Of a stretch of DNA of 64,000 nucleotides, positions 44,111-55,378 are shown in pieces. The stretch's first letter is position 1; the number at the start of each line of letters is the position of its first letter. The position numbers were made by a program, and so were the translations under genes. Below the pieces are notes generated by a model. The model saw only the letters and a program-made list of their open reading frames with translations, ran no database searches and was not told the DNA's origin. The DNA comes from Muscardinus avellanarius (taxonomy: Eukaryota; Chordata; Mammalia; Rodentia; Gliridae). The stretch spans positions 124,857,395-124,921,394 of the forward strand of contig OY726557.1 of NCBI GenBank assembly GCA_963383645.1, in the 5' to 3' direction.

Positions 44111-47100
44111 CTGTGGTTCTGGAAATCAAACCCAGGACCTCAGGCATCTGGACAAGCAATCTTAATAATTAACTACATTCTTCAGCTCCCATAAAAGGGA
44201 ACTAACTTAATAAACTGATCTCACACAATATGCAGCTGTAAAAAAAAAATAGAATGAGGACCATCTCTAGATGATGCTATGGAGTATTCAAGAATCTGAA
44301 AAAAAATGAAGGTATGCTTAGTATGCTACCATTTATCTAACCAGAGTCTGATATAAATATATAACTTTTAAATATAAGAATAAACCTTAAAAATAAACAT
44401 TTTCCTCTTGGAGAAAGGGGACAGGGTGGAGGGAGAAGAATAGCATGCCTTGAATTTGGTTCATTAATGTTTAGCATAGTTATTAAATGTTAAAAATGTT
44501 AACATCGTTAAATGTAAAAGCAAATGAAACAAATGAACTAGTATTGAGTGGATGAAAAATACAGAAAAGAATTATTTCAAATGACTTTATAACATAGAAA
44601 TTTGACTATATGTCCCTGGTTAATAATATGTCCTAAAAACAATGAACTGGGGGGAAAAAAGCTGTTTTCAGTAATCATTGCTAATAATAATACTATAAAA
44701 GAGTGCTATAATTTATATCTGGTGCATGCCCCAAAGGCCTATGTGTTAAAGGCTTGGTTCCCAGTTGTGTCCTATTAGGAGGTAGTGGGGCCTTCAGGAG
44801 ATAGAGCTTAATGGGATACTTTAGGTCATGGGGAAGGGCAGGGGGTCATAGAGGATTATTGGATGCTGGTCTCTTTCCTCTTTCTTACCTGGCCATGAGG
44901 TAAATAGCCTCTTCTGCCATACACTCCTGCCATGACATACTGTGTGACCACAGGTTCAAGAAGTAGGACCAGTCATGGACTAAAATCTACAAAATTGTGA
45001 GCCAAAATCAACCTTTCCTTCTCCAGTTTATCTCAAGTATTTGTTACAGTAGTGGAAAGCTGAATACCATATCTGGAAACTTTTTTATATATATTTTAGA
45101 ATATATTTATTAGGAGAAAGATTGTTGGTACCAGAAAAGTAACATAAAATTATAAAATTGAAAGGTGTTTATAAATTCTAAACATCACAGTTGCCTCATA
45201 ATGATATATTTTCTCTTAAAAAAAATGAAGTAATCTGGGCATGGTGGTACATGCTTATAATCTCAGTACTTGGTAGGCTGAGACAGAATCACAGGTCCGT
45301 GGCCAGCCTCAGTAACTTATGAGGCCCTCCACAACTTAGTAAGACCCTGTTTCAAAAAAAAGAATAATATTTTTTAAAGCGTATCTTGGAGGCAAAATGC
45401 CCCTAGGTTCAATCCCCAGTACTACCAAAAATAATAATAATAATTCTAGCTCCGAACCTCAAAAAGGTTTCAAAACAATGACCAGTCCAGCTCTAGTGAG
45501 CACTTAGGCCCTAGATTGTCATCTCTAAATACCATGTCCCAGGACCTGTGGCCTCTTGAGGAACTAGCTAATTCTGTGCACTGGGCATGAATACACAAGA
45601 TGAGGCTAACCATCTTGCCATACCAGAAAACAAGGAAGCTCTTTTGTCAGTGTTGTTTGTAAAGGACTCTGGGGAATCTGAGCACATGAAAAAGCTCATG
45701 GCCAAATTTTGGACAATCAGTATCAATAAGACTAATACATACCATGTATCAGAATTGACCCCATTTGTTAAATGAGTTTGTAATAAGAAAAATAAACAGA
45801 AAAACGAAACCCACCGCTCCGTCAACTAGAGAGGATGCTAGGGAGCCAAGTGATTATTCTGAAAACTGATAAAAAGAAAGAATCAAACTCTTAGCCTTTC
45901 TTTTTTCGGGAAGAACTCTATTTCAGGGTAATCAAATCATTGATGAAAGCAACTATTTTCTTTATTGATTTACTCCAGGAAATAAAGAGGTCATGGTCAA
46001 ACAGAACACTACCATTTTGCAACCTCTAGAGAATTGATCTAAGTGATTATCATCAAGGAGCCATAAGAATTATAAAAAGAGAAACAACCAGATATCATAT
46101 ATCTCCTGACAGAATTACACAATATTATCAATAAAATATTTATGCCAAAAAATAAAATCTGAGTTAGATTGAAACTATAGATCTAACCCCATCAATCTAC
46201 AGGAAATTCAAAGGCAAAGGAACTTGTTAAAAGCCACCATTGAGATAGTTGTAAATGTCTAAACTGTGGAAAATTCCAAAGGAAAAATGACCTAATTTCA
46301 TCAACAAATTAATTGCAAGGAAAAAATGGGGAGTGGGGAATTTTCATTAAAGCAATTTTAAAATCATATCAACAAAAGGTTATGTGTGCCCATTTGGAGG
46401 GTTTAATTTGAACCAACAACAAAAAGATGAATAAAAATACTAAAAACTGAGAGAAAATTGGACAGTTAGCTTGATTGTTGATGATGTTAGGAAATTATTG
46501 TTAGTGTTTTAGGTGTTAAAATGGTGATGTGGTGCCAGGCATGGTGGTGCACGCCTATAATACCAGTACTTGGGAGGCTGAGACAGGAGGATCACAGGTT
46601 CAAAGCCAGCCTCAGCAACTTAGACCATTTCAAAATAATAAATAGGCTGGGAGTGTAGCTCAGAGGTAGAACACCCCTGGGTTCAATCCCTAGTAACCCC
46701 CCCCAAAATGGTGTTGTGATATTTTAAGAGCCTTTAAATCTTAGAGATTCATATTGATATATTTGTAGATAAACTAAAAGGATGCTTGGAGTTGGCTTAA
46801 AAATCAGAAGAAAAAAATTATAGATAAAATAAGATAGCCGGGCGTGGTGGCACACGCTTGTAATCCCCATGCTTGGGAGGCTGAGACAGGAGGATCGCAC
46901 GGGTTCGAAGCCAGCCTCTGCTACTCAGTGAGGCTTCCAGCAACTTAGTGAGACCCTGTTTCCAAATAAAATATTTTAAAAAAGGTCTGGGAGTGTAGCC
47001 CAGAGGTAGAAAGCCTCTGGGTTCCACCCACAGTACCACCAAAAAATAAAATAAGATAAATTGAGTTGATAGTTACTGAACCTAGGTAATGGGAACATGG

Positions 47101-48392
47101 GGTTTGTGGTACAGTTCTCTCTCCTTTCTAGGTTTGAAAGTTTTCATAATGAAAAGTCAAAGGAAATTTCTGTTTAAATATAAATACCTCACCTGGCGTA
47201 GTAGCGCACGCTTATAATCCCAGCACTTGGGAGGCTGAGACAGGAGGATCACAAATAAAGTATAAAATAGGTCTGGGAGTATAGCCTGGAGGTAGAAAAG
47301 CCCCTGGGTTCCACCCCCAGTAAAACACACGCGTGCGCACACACACACACACACACACACATATATCTGTCACCTTTCTATAATGTGCTATGTTAAGAAA
47401 ACTCTCTCACCTCCTAAGCTTTCTGGCTACTTAGCATTTGTTTTTATACTTTTCTGTATTGACAAATATTTATATGTTTATATTTGTGTTTAAATATTGG
47501 TATTTGTTCTCTCACTTCCATTTTGCTATAAATTCTATGAAAGTAAAAATTATGCTTTTAGTGCTTTTGTAAATATCCCCAAGGACTCACCTAGTGTTTA
47601 ACTGATCATCATTTTTTAATGATCATTGGTTATGTCTGCAGTCCTAGGCTATGTAGGTACATTGTCAAGATTTTTGACTATCAGTAAAGAACCTGTGATT
47701 TGAAACAAGATATTGGTTTGTGTTGTTTTGTCATTTACTTTAATGAACTCAAAATAAGTCTGAAATTATTATATTTTTACCATTTAGAAACCAACTTTGA
47801 TCCAGCAGAATGGGGGGCTAAGGTAGAAGACCGCTTCTATAACAACCATGCATTCAAGGTATAGTTTTGTGATGCTAATTGGATTTGGCTACTTATTCTA
47901 TCTACAAAACAAAGGTTATCTCCCAGGAATTGTGTAAGAAATTACAAAAAACACTTTTTAAAATTTCTAATTGTGCTTTTTTTCTGATAATAAATTATTT
48001 TCAAGCTGGGTGTGGTGGCGCACGCTTGCAATCCCTGCGCTTGGGAGGCTGAGACAGGAGGATTGAGCAGGTTCGGAGCCAGCCTCAGCTACTTAGTGAG
48101 GCTCTCAGCAACTTAGTGAGGCCCTGTTTCCAAATAAAATAGAAAATAGATCTGGGAGTATAGCCCCGAGGTAGAAAGCCTCTGGGATTCATCTCCAATA
48201 CCACAAAAAAAATTATTTTCTAAAGTACTGAATCTAGTACAGATACTTAAGTTTAAAGATGGACTAACAAGAAGAAGGTGCTTGAAAGTTGTAGAATAAT
48301 TACTCTCCTTTTTTATATATATACTGAAGACTGAACCCAGAAACATTCTACCTCTGAGTTGCACACCCAGGCCGGCCGGCTGGCCGGCCTGC

Positions 48393-48448
<56 letters not shown>

Positions 48449-51400
48449 ATTTTGAAGTAGAGTCTTGCTGGGTTGCTGAGAGTCTTATTGCATTGCTGAG
48501 GCTGGCCTCAAACCCACAATCCTCCTGTCTCATCCTCCCAAGTACTTGGATTACATGTGTACAACACCACACCTGGCTAATTGCTGTCTTTTGTTTCTCA
48601 ATTTTTATTAAGTATCACAATGCTTAGCAAGAACAAGTACCCAACAAATAACTTGTTGAATTAATGAATGACATTTTATAAAACACTGTAATTATTTCTA
48701 TTATCATTGACATGTTGCAAAAGATTAATTAGAATTAACAATGATAATGGTATAGAGTTTTCCCTATAATGATATCTTTAGAGACTGAACCTATCTCTCT
48801 TGTCTGCAGTATTCTCAGCTTTTCTCAACTAAGGTTCCTCAAAAAATGAACCCTAAATTGAAGGAATCCATTGTGTGGAAGGAATAAGTTTCTTGCCTTT
48901 ACATTCTCTGTGTTCTGCGGTTCAGATGAGAAGGATAGCTGACAAAAACTGTGAGATCATCATCATTAGCATCAACTGGAAATTTAAAGTCTCAGTCTAT
49001 GTCCCAGCTCTACACATCACAAATTATACTTTAACCAGATCCCAGGACTTTGTAGCTATATTACATAGACATAATACACAGATGGGTGGCACACACCTGT
49101 AGTCCAGCCACTCAGGAGGCTGAAACAGGAGAGTCACTTGAGCCCAGGAGTCCAGGACTAGACTGAGCAACACAGTAATTAATAGTTGATGATGTTGTTG
49201 TTGTTATCATTATCATTATTATTTGAGAACACTGTTCTGTACTGCTGAGATAGCACCATTAGCCACAAAGCACCCTTAATAATTAGAATTAGAAGGAATT
49301 AACAAAGTTCAGAGTTTGATGTTGTCTTCCAGTGGACTTGGGGAATGCCGTAGAGAAGTAGCTTTTGTTTGTACATTCAAAAGTGAAGATCCATCTGTTT
49401 GTACCTGCGTATGTGGCAGTAATCTGTTTATTTCTATTTTACTAGATTCTCTATGCTTGTGTTTTATCTGTATTCATGTTTTATTAAAACCAAAGGAATA
49501 ATATTGAAAAAATATTAGCTGGGTGTGGTGCCGCATTCTTATAATCCCAGCATTTGGAGGGCTGAGACAGGAGGACCGCGATTTGCGGACAGCCTCAGCT
49601 ACTTAGTGAGCCGTTAGCAGTTCAGTGAGACCCTGTTTAAAAATATAAAGAAAAAATAGGGCTGGGGTGTAGCTAGAGGGTAGAATGCCCTGGGTTCCAT
49701 CCCCAATACTGAAAAAAAAAATTATAGCCTTGTGTCAATAGTAATTTCAGGGGGTTAATTTTTTAACTTATATAAGGACTTTATTCGATTTGCTTATTTT
49801 TCCTTAAATTTCTGTTTATGGGTTAAAGAGGCTCTTCTCCTAGATTGTAAATTATCAAGGCTTCTACTTTAAAGGAATACTTTAGCAGTGACATCAAAAT
49901 TGGCAGAGCTGGTTTCCCTGTTTATATTTCAGTCACTCTCTGCAGCTGCAAAACATACTTCCTTGACTTAGGGGGTTTTTTTTTTTTGTTTGTTTTTTTG
50001 TGTTTTTTTGTTGTTTTTTTTTTTTTTTTTTTTTTTTTTTGGTGGTACTGGGTTTCCTGAAAACCCTTCTACCTCCAGGCTACACTCCCAGACCTATTTT
50101 TATATTTTTATTTGGAAATAGGGTCTCTTAAGCCAGCGCGGCTGGCTTCGAACCTGCGCAATCCTCCTGTCTCCGCCTCCCAAGCACGGGGATTACAAGC
50201 ATGCGCCACCACGCCCAGCAACTTAGTTTTTAATTTATAAATTTCATTGAGAAACCAGCTTGATTTCATACTATGGAAGATGGTGGCATGTATTTTATGG
50301 CTATTGTAGGAACTATTGGCCTCTCCCCTTTTTATACTTTCTTCAGGATTTGTCACCTCATCTTGTTAATTTTATTATGAGACAATTTTTTTATGTAAAG
50401 CAATGGCAGACACTTCCCAAAAGCAGAAGAGCAAACTTTTTTTTTTTTTTTTTTTTTGCGGTACTGGGGATGGAATCCAGGGGCATTCTACCTTCAAGCT
50501 ATACCCCCAGCCCTATTTTTTATTCTTTATTTTGAAACAGAGTCTTACTGAGTTGCAAAGAGCCTCACTAAGTAACTGAGGCTGTCTGCAAACCTCAATT
50601 CTCCCATCTCAGCCTCCCAAATGCTGGGATTACAAGCATGTGCCACCACGCCTGGCTTAGAAGAGCAAGCTTTTGACCCACTTATTGGTCTTTGATATTT
50701 ATTTATGCATATTCCCTTGAGTTTTTATTTCTTCTTATTCCAACATATTTTCCTTGTTAAAAGGTAAATATATACTTAATTCCTCCTATGTCTCAATAAC
50801 TTAATTTATAATTACCTTTAAGCAATTTTATCTAGTATTTTTATGTTGACAACAAAAATTGCCTGGCAATTTGGCCCTCTTCCTTTTCTCTAGGAGCAAG
50901 AACAATCTGAGAAATGTGAACCTGTACAAGAGAAGTCCCAGACATCTGTGAAAGAAGAAAAGACAGAAGTCACTGTATGTAATATTTTCCGTGTATTATT
51001 GAATTCCTACAAAGAATGATAATGATCAGTTTAAAATTATACTTCCAATATGAATCAATCTATTCTCTATATTGTTAAAATTATAATTTTGCTTTAGACA
51101 GATTTAACATCATTGATAAAATGGTGGCCATTTTCATTCATGTCTTCTATAAATGAAAATAAATTCCCCCCATTAAAAATAAAATCTCAAGCCGGGCGTG
51201 GTGGTGCACGCTTGTAATCCTAGTGTTTGTGAGGCTAAGACAGAAGGATCACACAGGTTCGAAGCAAGCCTCAGCAACTTAGTGAGGCTCTCAGCAACTT
51301 AGTGAGACCCTGGGTCCAATTAAAGTATAAAATAGATCTGAGAGTTTAGCCTGAAGGTAGAAAAGCCCCTGGGTTTCATCCCCAATACCACAAAAATAAG

Positions 51401-54400
51401 TAAATAAAATCTCATTTTCCAACATTGTCAATGACAGAAAATCTCCCCATGAGGAAAGACAAACAGAAGGTAGAGCCTCAGACTTGATCCTTCAGATTCT
51501 TTCCCATTTCAGAGATTTTTCAATAACTATTGTTGTAGCCATCCCAAGACAGCAGAGGTTCAGAGATAACAACCAGGAAATCAAAGACAATTACATACAC
51601 CATTCATAGCTCTTAGCAAAAATTCCTTTCTGTGCCGGAGCCAGCTGTCAAAAGTATGGTTTCTGAAGAGAGGCATGAGGATGAAGAATTCAACTCTTAA
51701 GAATTTGATTCCAAGAATTTTTTAATTCTAATGTGGGGGACTGCCAGCCTACTATCTCTACTGGCCGACCCCTGCTCTTGGGCCAATATCTCTACTGGTT
51801 GACCTCTGCTCCTGGGTCAATATTTCCTACTGGCCAACCCCTGCTCCTGGGTCAGTATTCTTTATTGGGCTAACTATGGGTTTATTTCTCTAGAGGTATT
51901 TATACAGTTATATATCAATCAACATCCTCATGCTATCACCACGAGAATACAATAAAGACCAATCCAAAACACATACATTACAGGTAGGTTAATAAGTGCC
52001 CTCGTGCCATCATCACCTGATCTTCTCCCAGACCTTTTACTTTGAACTTTCCATGGCCCCAAACCTTGTTGACTCTGGGCGAAGGAAAGTCAGCTGAATC
52101 AGAAATATTCTTTTAGGGGAAAACCTTAATGGCTTCCCACATTCCTGCCTGAAAGACTACATACATCCAAGCTCCCAAGACAAGGGGTAATTCACCCTCA
52201 AAGATAATGGTGAGCTAAAGCCAGCAAGCACCCCAGAGACAATTATGTACATCTCTATTCCATATCCAGCAATATCATTTTAATAGCTTGAAATCAGCCA
52301 CTTGGAAGTATTAAGACTATGGCAAACACAAGAAATCAGGGTTGCAAGCCGGGCATGGTGGCACATGCTTGTAATCCCAGCACTTGGGAGGCTGAGACAG
52401 AAAGATTGCACAGATTCAAAGCCAGCCGCAGATACTTAGGTTCTCAGCAACTAGTGAGACCCTGTTTCCAAATAAAGTATAAAATAGGTCTGGGAGTATA
52501 GCCTGGAGGTAGAAAAGCCCCTGGGTTCCACCCCCAGTACCACACACACAGAAAAAAAAAAGAAAAGAAATCAGGGTTGTTGTTTTTAGAGAGTCTCTTG
52601 CTAATCACTTGACAGCACATCACTGCCTATATTCTATGTAGTCCAGACTCAGGACTAGTGAGAAAGAACTCACTTCCTACAGTATTAAACCAAACTTCTA
52701 AAGTTCCTTTCCATGCCTTAATGTCCCAGGTAGTTACACAATAATTGACTCCTAAAATAGACTTGCTTCTCAAGGAATATCTCCCACCTAGTGAGACATA
52801 GTATTTTTCTATAATATTTATAAACTATCCTAAAATTATATCAATACAGTCCAGTAACATTGTCATCAAATATAACAGGGATTCAGGGAAGAAGGAAAGA
52901 GAGTAACATTTACTTTTTCTTCCTTTTTTTTTTTTTCTTTTTGGTGGTACTAGAAATTGAACCCAGCTATATTCTATATATCTCCTAGCTATATTCTCAA
53001 CCCTATTTTTTTATTCCTTGTTTTTAAACAGGGTGTCACCAAGTTATAGAGGGCCTCACTAAGTAGCTGAGGCTGACCGCTGACCTTCGATCCTCCTGTC
53101 TCAGACTCCCAAGTACTGGGATTACAAGAGTGTGCTACCACACATGGCTCTACTTATATCTTTCATAGGGCCTTTACATAGGTTTTTATAAGTTTGAATC
53201 TCATTGATTTCCAATTTGAAAGTAATTTGCTTGCCCATATTGGAGCATCATTTTAGAAGATTGTAAACCATTCTTTTTGCATTTAAAATTTTAAAAGATT
53301 TTCCTCATTGCTTATAAAAGAGAAGTAGTCAGGGAAAGTTGAACAACCCAAAGGTCCATCAGTAAAAGACTGAATGAATAAATCAGAATACACCAGTACA
53401 ATGGAATATAGTGGTGTCATTAAAAAAAAAAAGAATGAGCAGCCAGGTATGATGATGCATGCCTGTAATCCCAGTACTTGAGAGGCTGAGATAAGAGGAT
53501 TTCAGGTTGGAGGCCCCCTCAGCAACTTTAGTGAGATCCTCAGCAAAATTCTGTTTTGAAATTTAAAAAACACTGTGGTTAGTATGATCTCTTGTTTTTA
53601 AAATAAAATATATACATATATATCTTCATAGGAATATGCATTTTAGAGAAATTTTGGAAGGAGATTGATAGTCATATCTATGTATACATACATACATACA
53701 TGTATGCACACACACACACAGACCTACTCAGCCCATTACCATGATTACCTATTAGCAGATTTGGGAAGGTAGAGAAGACTTTCCACTGAAAGTGATATTT
53801 GAGATTTTTAGATATATGTGTATCATTATATCAAGGACCATATATCTCTTCAATGTACACTTAGGATCCACGCGTTTCTGTGTCTGTAAATTATACCTAA
53901 ATTTTTTGAAAGCCACATGCCAAGTTCTACCAGCTATGATAAACCTAATGCTATTAGAATTAGTGAACTTATCTTTGGCATTCTATTCTTGTATTATATA
54001 ACTAGCTAGTCACTTAGAAATGAAGACATTAACATTTTAATCCATTTTATGTAGGTATGACCATATCTAAATAGTAATTTACCATCTTCCTAACATTTTT
54101 GCCATGCTTCAAGGATTCTTACTTGCTCTCTACCCTCCCCCAAAAAAGTTTCTGCTCAGGAATGTGTTAAATGAGAGCTATTTTGGACCAAAAAAAAAAA
54201 AAAAGTTGGCAACGATCTTTTATTTCAGAAACATATTTAAGAGTGACAAAACAAAATGCCTGCTATTTTGGCGTCCTTCATTTGGTACATACACAACGTG
54301 ACAATATATAAAATTTCCTCAGGAAGCAACAGATCTCAGCAAGCTACATCCCTAAGTTGATCAAATGCATGCATTTATTTTTATGGCATCAAAAGCATGG

Positions 54401-54587
54401 GATGTTTAAAATTTTTCTTTTTTCCCTTTCAATGAAGGAGTCTGAGGAAGAAAAAGAAAAAGAAGAGGTTGCTGCTCTCAAAATCCAAGCAGCCTTCCGG
54501 GGACACATAGCCAGAGAAGAGGTAAAGAAAATGAAATCAGATAAAACTAAAGAGGACGACAACGACGAGACAGAGGAAAATGAGTAA
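41342..54587 (+). CDS. SPA17: Sperm surface/autoantigenic protein 17 (complete CDS, 4 coding exons)
   Basis: SPA17 (Sp17) is a small protein of the sperm fibrous sheath and of motile cilia. It binds AKAPs through an N-terminal RIIa-like dimerisation/docking domain and calmodulin through a C-terminal IQ motif. Exons 41342-41495, 47788-47858, 50894-50974 and 54438-54587 join to 151 codons plus stop, the same length as human SPA17. Residues 12-45 match the RIIa domain (GFGNLLEGLTREILREQP). A charged Glu/Lys-rich linker follows. Residues 118-128 form the IQ core I-Q-x3-R-G-x3-R. All junctions are GT-AG with consistent phase. The gene diverges from SIAE across a shared CpG island. Introns are packed with SINEs and hold one antisense solo LTR. 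Confidence 0.95.
41496..43000. other. SPA17 intron sequence, no recognised feature
   Basis: AT-rich. A 73-codon minus frame at 41480-41701 looks weakly protein-like but matches nothing recognised. Confidence 0.3.
43196..43452 (+). mobile_element. B1-ID SINE with long (CA)n tail
   Basis: The dimer's end is replaced by about 36 CA units (43379-43452). Confidence 0.85.
44068..44190 (-). mobile_element. (TG)n plus old ID-like SINE
   Basis: (TG)n at 44068-44108, then GGAAATCAAACCCAGGACCT and CAGGCATCTGGACAAGC, an older tRNA-derived SINE in reverse. Confidence 0.6.
44700..45066 (+). mobile_element. MST/MaLR-type LTR remnant
   Basis: CCCCAAAGGCCTATGTGTTA, TATTAGGAGGTAGTGGGGCC, a CTCTTCTGCCATAC block and GTGAGCCAAAATCAACCTTT with TTACAGTAGTGGAAAGCTGA follow MaLR LTR order. 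Confidence 0.75.
45234..45444 (+). mobile_element. B1-ID SINE
   Basis: Diverged dimer with (ATA)n tail. Confidence 0.83.
46532..46706 (+). mobile_element. B1-ID SINE, internally deleted
   Basis: Dimer with a shortened linker and (C)9 at its end. Confidence 0.88.
46837..47047 (+). mobile_element. B1-ID SINE
   Basis: 11-bp duplication AAAATAAGATA (46826-46836, 47048-47058). Confidence 0.93.
47189..47363 (+). mobile_element. B1-ID SINE, internally deleted, (CA)n tail
   Basis: The left monomer jumps from GAGGATCAC to the linker. (CA)n at 47336-47361. Confidence 0.87.
47788..47858 (+). CDS. SPA17: SPA17 second coding exon
   Basis: This 71-bp exon encodes KTNFDPAEWGAKVEDRFYNN and then HAFK. The acceptor is TTTTTACCATTTAG and the donor GTATAG. 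It matches the strongly conserved middle of SPA17. Confidence 0.95.
48003..48212 (+). mobile_element. B1-ID SINE
   Basis: Full dimer; AAATTATTTTC flanks both sides. Lies 145 bp after SPA17 exon 2. Confidence 0.92.
48308..48577 (-). mobile_element. B1-ID SINE expanded by (GGCC)/(CTAT) repeats
   Basis: Antisense ID half (GACTGAACCCAGAAACATTC), then GGCCGGCCGG palindromes (48372-48389) and about 14 CTAT units (48391-48447), then linker and left monomer. Confidence 0.85.
48578..49078. other. SPA17 intron, no clear feature
   Basis: Ordinary AT-rich sequence. An L2/MIR-like tail may lie at 48600-48680. Confidence 0.35.
49079..49182 (+). mobile_element. 7SL-derived monomer (FLAM/PB1D-like)
   Basis: GTGGCACACACCTGTAGTCC and CACTTGAGCCCAGGAGTCC are closer to old Alu/B1 monomers than to the local SINE; no ID half. 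Confidence 0.7.
49517..49723 (+). mobile_element. B1-ID SINE
   Basis: Dimer with the GCGATTTGCGGACAGCC subtype left half. Confidence 0.88.
49974..50219 (-). mobile_element. Young B1-ID SINE with very long poly(T)
   Basis: T-rich start of about 65 bp, ID half of the young subtype, CpG-containing left half. Confidence 0.92.
50440..50658 (-). mobile_element. B1-ID SINE
   Basis: Near-perfect duplication AGAAGAGCAARCTTTT at 50425-50439 and 50659-50674. Ends 235 bp before SPA17 exon 3. Confidence 0.93.
50894..50974 (+). CDS. SPA17: SPA17 third coding exon
   Basis: This 81-bp, 27-codon exon in phase 0 at both ends encodes EQEQSEKCEPVQEKSQ and TSVKEEKTEVT, the acidic linker. The acceptor is CCTTTTCTCTAG and the donor GTATGT. 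Confidence 0.93.
51191..51397 (+). mobile_element. B1-ID SINE
   Basis: Flanked by AAATAAAATCTCA direct repeats. Confidence 0.92.
51732..52141 (-). mobile_element. Solo LTR (ERV class II-like)
   Basis: The 410-bp unit reads TGTGGGAAGCC...AGTCCCCCACA on the minus strand, with intact TG...CA ends. It contains TATAAATACC and AATAAA motifs and three ~40-bp direct repeats near its 3' end (plus-strand 51749-51860). Flanking six bases (TTCTAA, TTCCTG) are only loosely repeated. No proviral genes are present. Confidence 0.75.
51749..51860 (+). repeat. Three ~40-bp tandem repeats within the LTR
   Basis: Units built on TACTGGCCRACCCCTGCTC and TGGGYCARTAT. Confidence 0.85.
52142..52344. other. SPA17 intron between LTR and SINE
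   Basis: No recognised feature. Confidence 0.3.
52345..52564 (+). mobile_element. B1-ID SINE
   Basis: 15-bp duplication AAGAAATCAGGGTTG (52330-52344, 52565-52579). Confidence 0.93.
52925..53148 (-). mobile_element. B1-ID SINE, diverged
   Basis: Antisense copy with AT-rich changes in the ID half. Confidence 0.85.
53310..53640 (+). mobile_element. L1 late-ORF2 fragment with SINE insert
   Basis: CAACCCAAAGGTCCATCAGT and ATACACCAGTACAATGGAAT are L1 ORF2-like; a SINE left monomer lies at 53441-53570. Confidence 0.6.
53640..54437. other. End of SPA17 last intron
   Basis: AT-rich; (CATA)n and (CA)n at 53690-53720. Nothing else before the acceptor. Confidence 0.4.
54438..54587 (+). CDS. SPA17: SPA17 last coding exon (IQ motif) with stop
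   Basis: The exon encodes ESEEEKEKEEVAALKIQAAF, then RGHIAREEVKK and an acidic tail ending EENE-stop (TAA 54585-54587). The acceptor AG at 54436-54437 follows TTTTTTCCCTTTCAATGA. Relative to the human protein recalled, about four residues at the exon start are missing (see findings). Confidence 0.93.
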   Translation, partial: ESEEEKEKEEVAALKIQAAFRGHIAREEVKKMKSDKTKEDDNDETEENE

Positions 54588-54760
54588 AGACACTGGTTTT
54601 ACCCCCAGAAAACATGAAACAATAATCCAAATCCATCAACCTTGTTGTTGTCATTTTTTTCCTTAGTAAGGGAGATTTGATGTTGTGAAATACCATTTGT
54701 TGCTGTTGTGAAAATCTGTCACGAGCATTTGTTTAATAAACATGCCATTGACACATGCCA
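54588..54760 (+). promoter_or_regulatory. SPA17: SPA17 3' UTR and poly(A) signal
   Basis: A short 3' UTR follows the TAA. A canonical AATAAA lies at 54735-54740, so cleavage is expected near 54,755-54,765. Confidence 0.8.
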
Positions 54761-54984
54761 CTAGAAGGTTTCTCTGAGATCATGAGGAGTGCTTAAAGTC
54801 ATCCCAAGCCTCTGTACACACCTTTGACTCACTTGTAAAACTGGAGCATCTGAAGTTATGTAGGCCAACCATTATCGAATAACTAGATTCTATCACATCC
54901 CTGAAAAATTCTATAGCCCCAGTTCACTTCTAGTGATAAATTTCAGTGCCTTTCAATTGTAGAGTCCTTTTTTTTATTTTCCTC

Positions 54985-55056
54985 CTTGGTGTTAGGGAAT
55001 CACACCTAGGACTCTAATCATGAGGCATGTGCTCTACCATTGAGTTACATTTCAGC
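54985..55056 (-). mobile_element. Old ID-like SINE
   Basis: GGAATCACACCTAGGACTCT and GTGCTCTACCATTGAGTTAC are the reverse of an older tRNA-derived SINE. Confidence 0.55.
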
Positions 55057-55064
55057 CCCTTAGC

Positions 55065-55108
55065 TTGCGCGCGCGCGCGCGTGCGTGCGTGCGTGTGTGT
55101 GTGTGTGT

Positions 55109-55140
<32 letters not shown>

Positions 55141-55159
55141 CAGAGAGACAGAGAGAGAT
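55065..55159 (+). repeat. (GC)n(GCGT)n(GT)n(GA)n compound repeat
   Basis: Alternating purine-pyrimidine for about 45 bp, then GA/GACA units; a Z-DNA candidate. Confidence 0.93.
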
Positions 55160-55171
55160 GTCATGTATATA

Positions 55172-55378
55172 ACAGGGGATTGAACCCAGGAGCATTCTAC
55201 CTCCAAGCTATACTCCCACCCTATTTTATTTTTATTTTTGAAACAAGGTTTCACTAGGTTGATGAGTCCCACTGCTTGCTGAAGCTGTCCTCGAACCTAC
55301 CATCTTTCTAACTCAAACTCCCAAGTACTAGTCAGCCTCCCAAGTACTAGGACTATAGGTATACACGACCACACCTGG
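55172..55378 (-). mobile_element. B1-ID SINE
   Basis: Antisense, with a local duplication of TCCCAAGTACTAG in the left monomer. Confidence 0.85.

Larger units (their letters stand above)
43000..44420 (+). mobile_element. Old L1 ORF2/3' fragment
   Basis: Sense L1M-like sequence: GGGACTTAAGTATTAAAG, then ACTAGAAGAAAATATGGATG, AATTTGCAAG, CTCACTCTACTGATGGAGAT and AACCCAAACCTCCATAGTAG in ORF2 order. A SINE at 43196-43452 and a (TG)n at 44068 interrupt it. Confidence 0.65.
45445..47155. mobile_element. Ancient interspersed repeat, split by SINEs
   Basis: Old repeat sequence with the characteristic end GGGAACATGGGGTTTGTGGT and CATAATGAAAAGTC. It is interrupted by SINEs at 46532 and 46837. Exact family not assigned. 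Confidence 0.4.
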
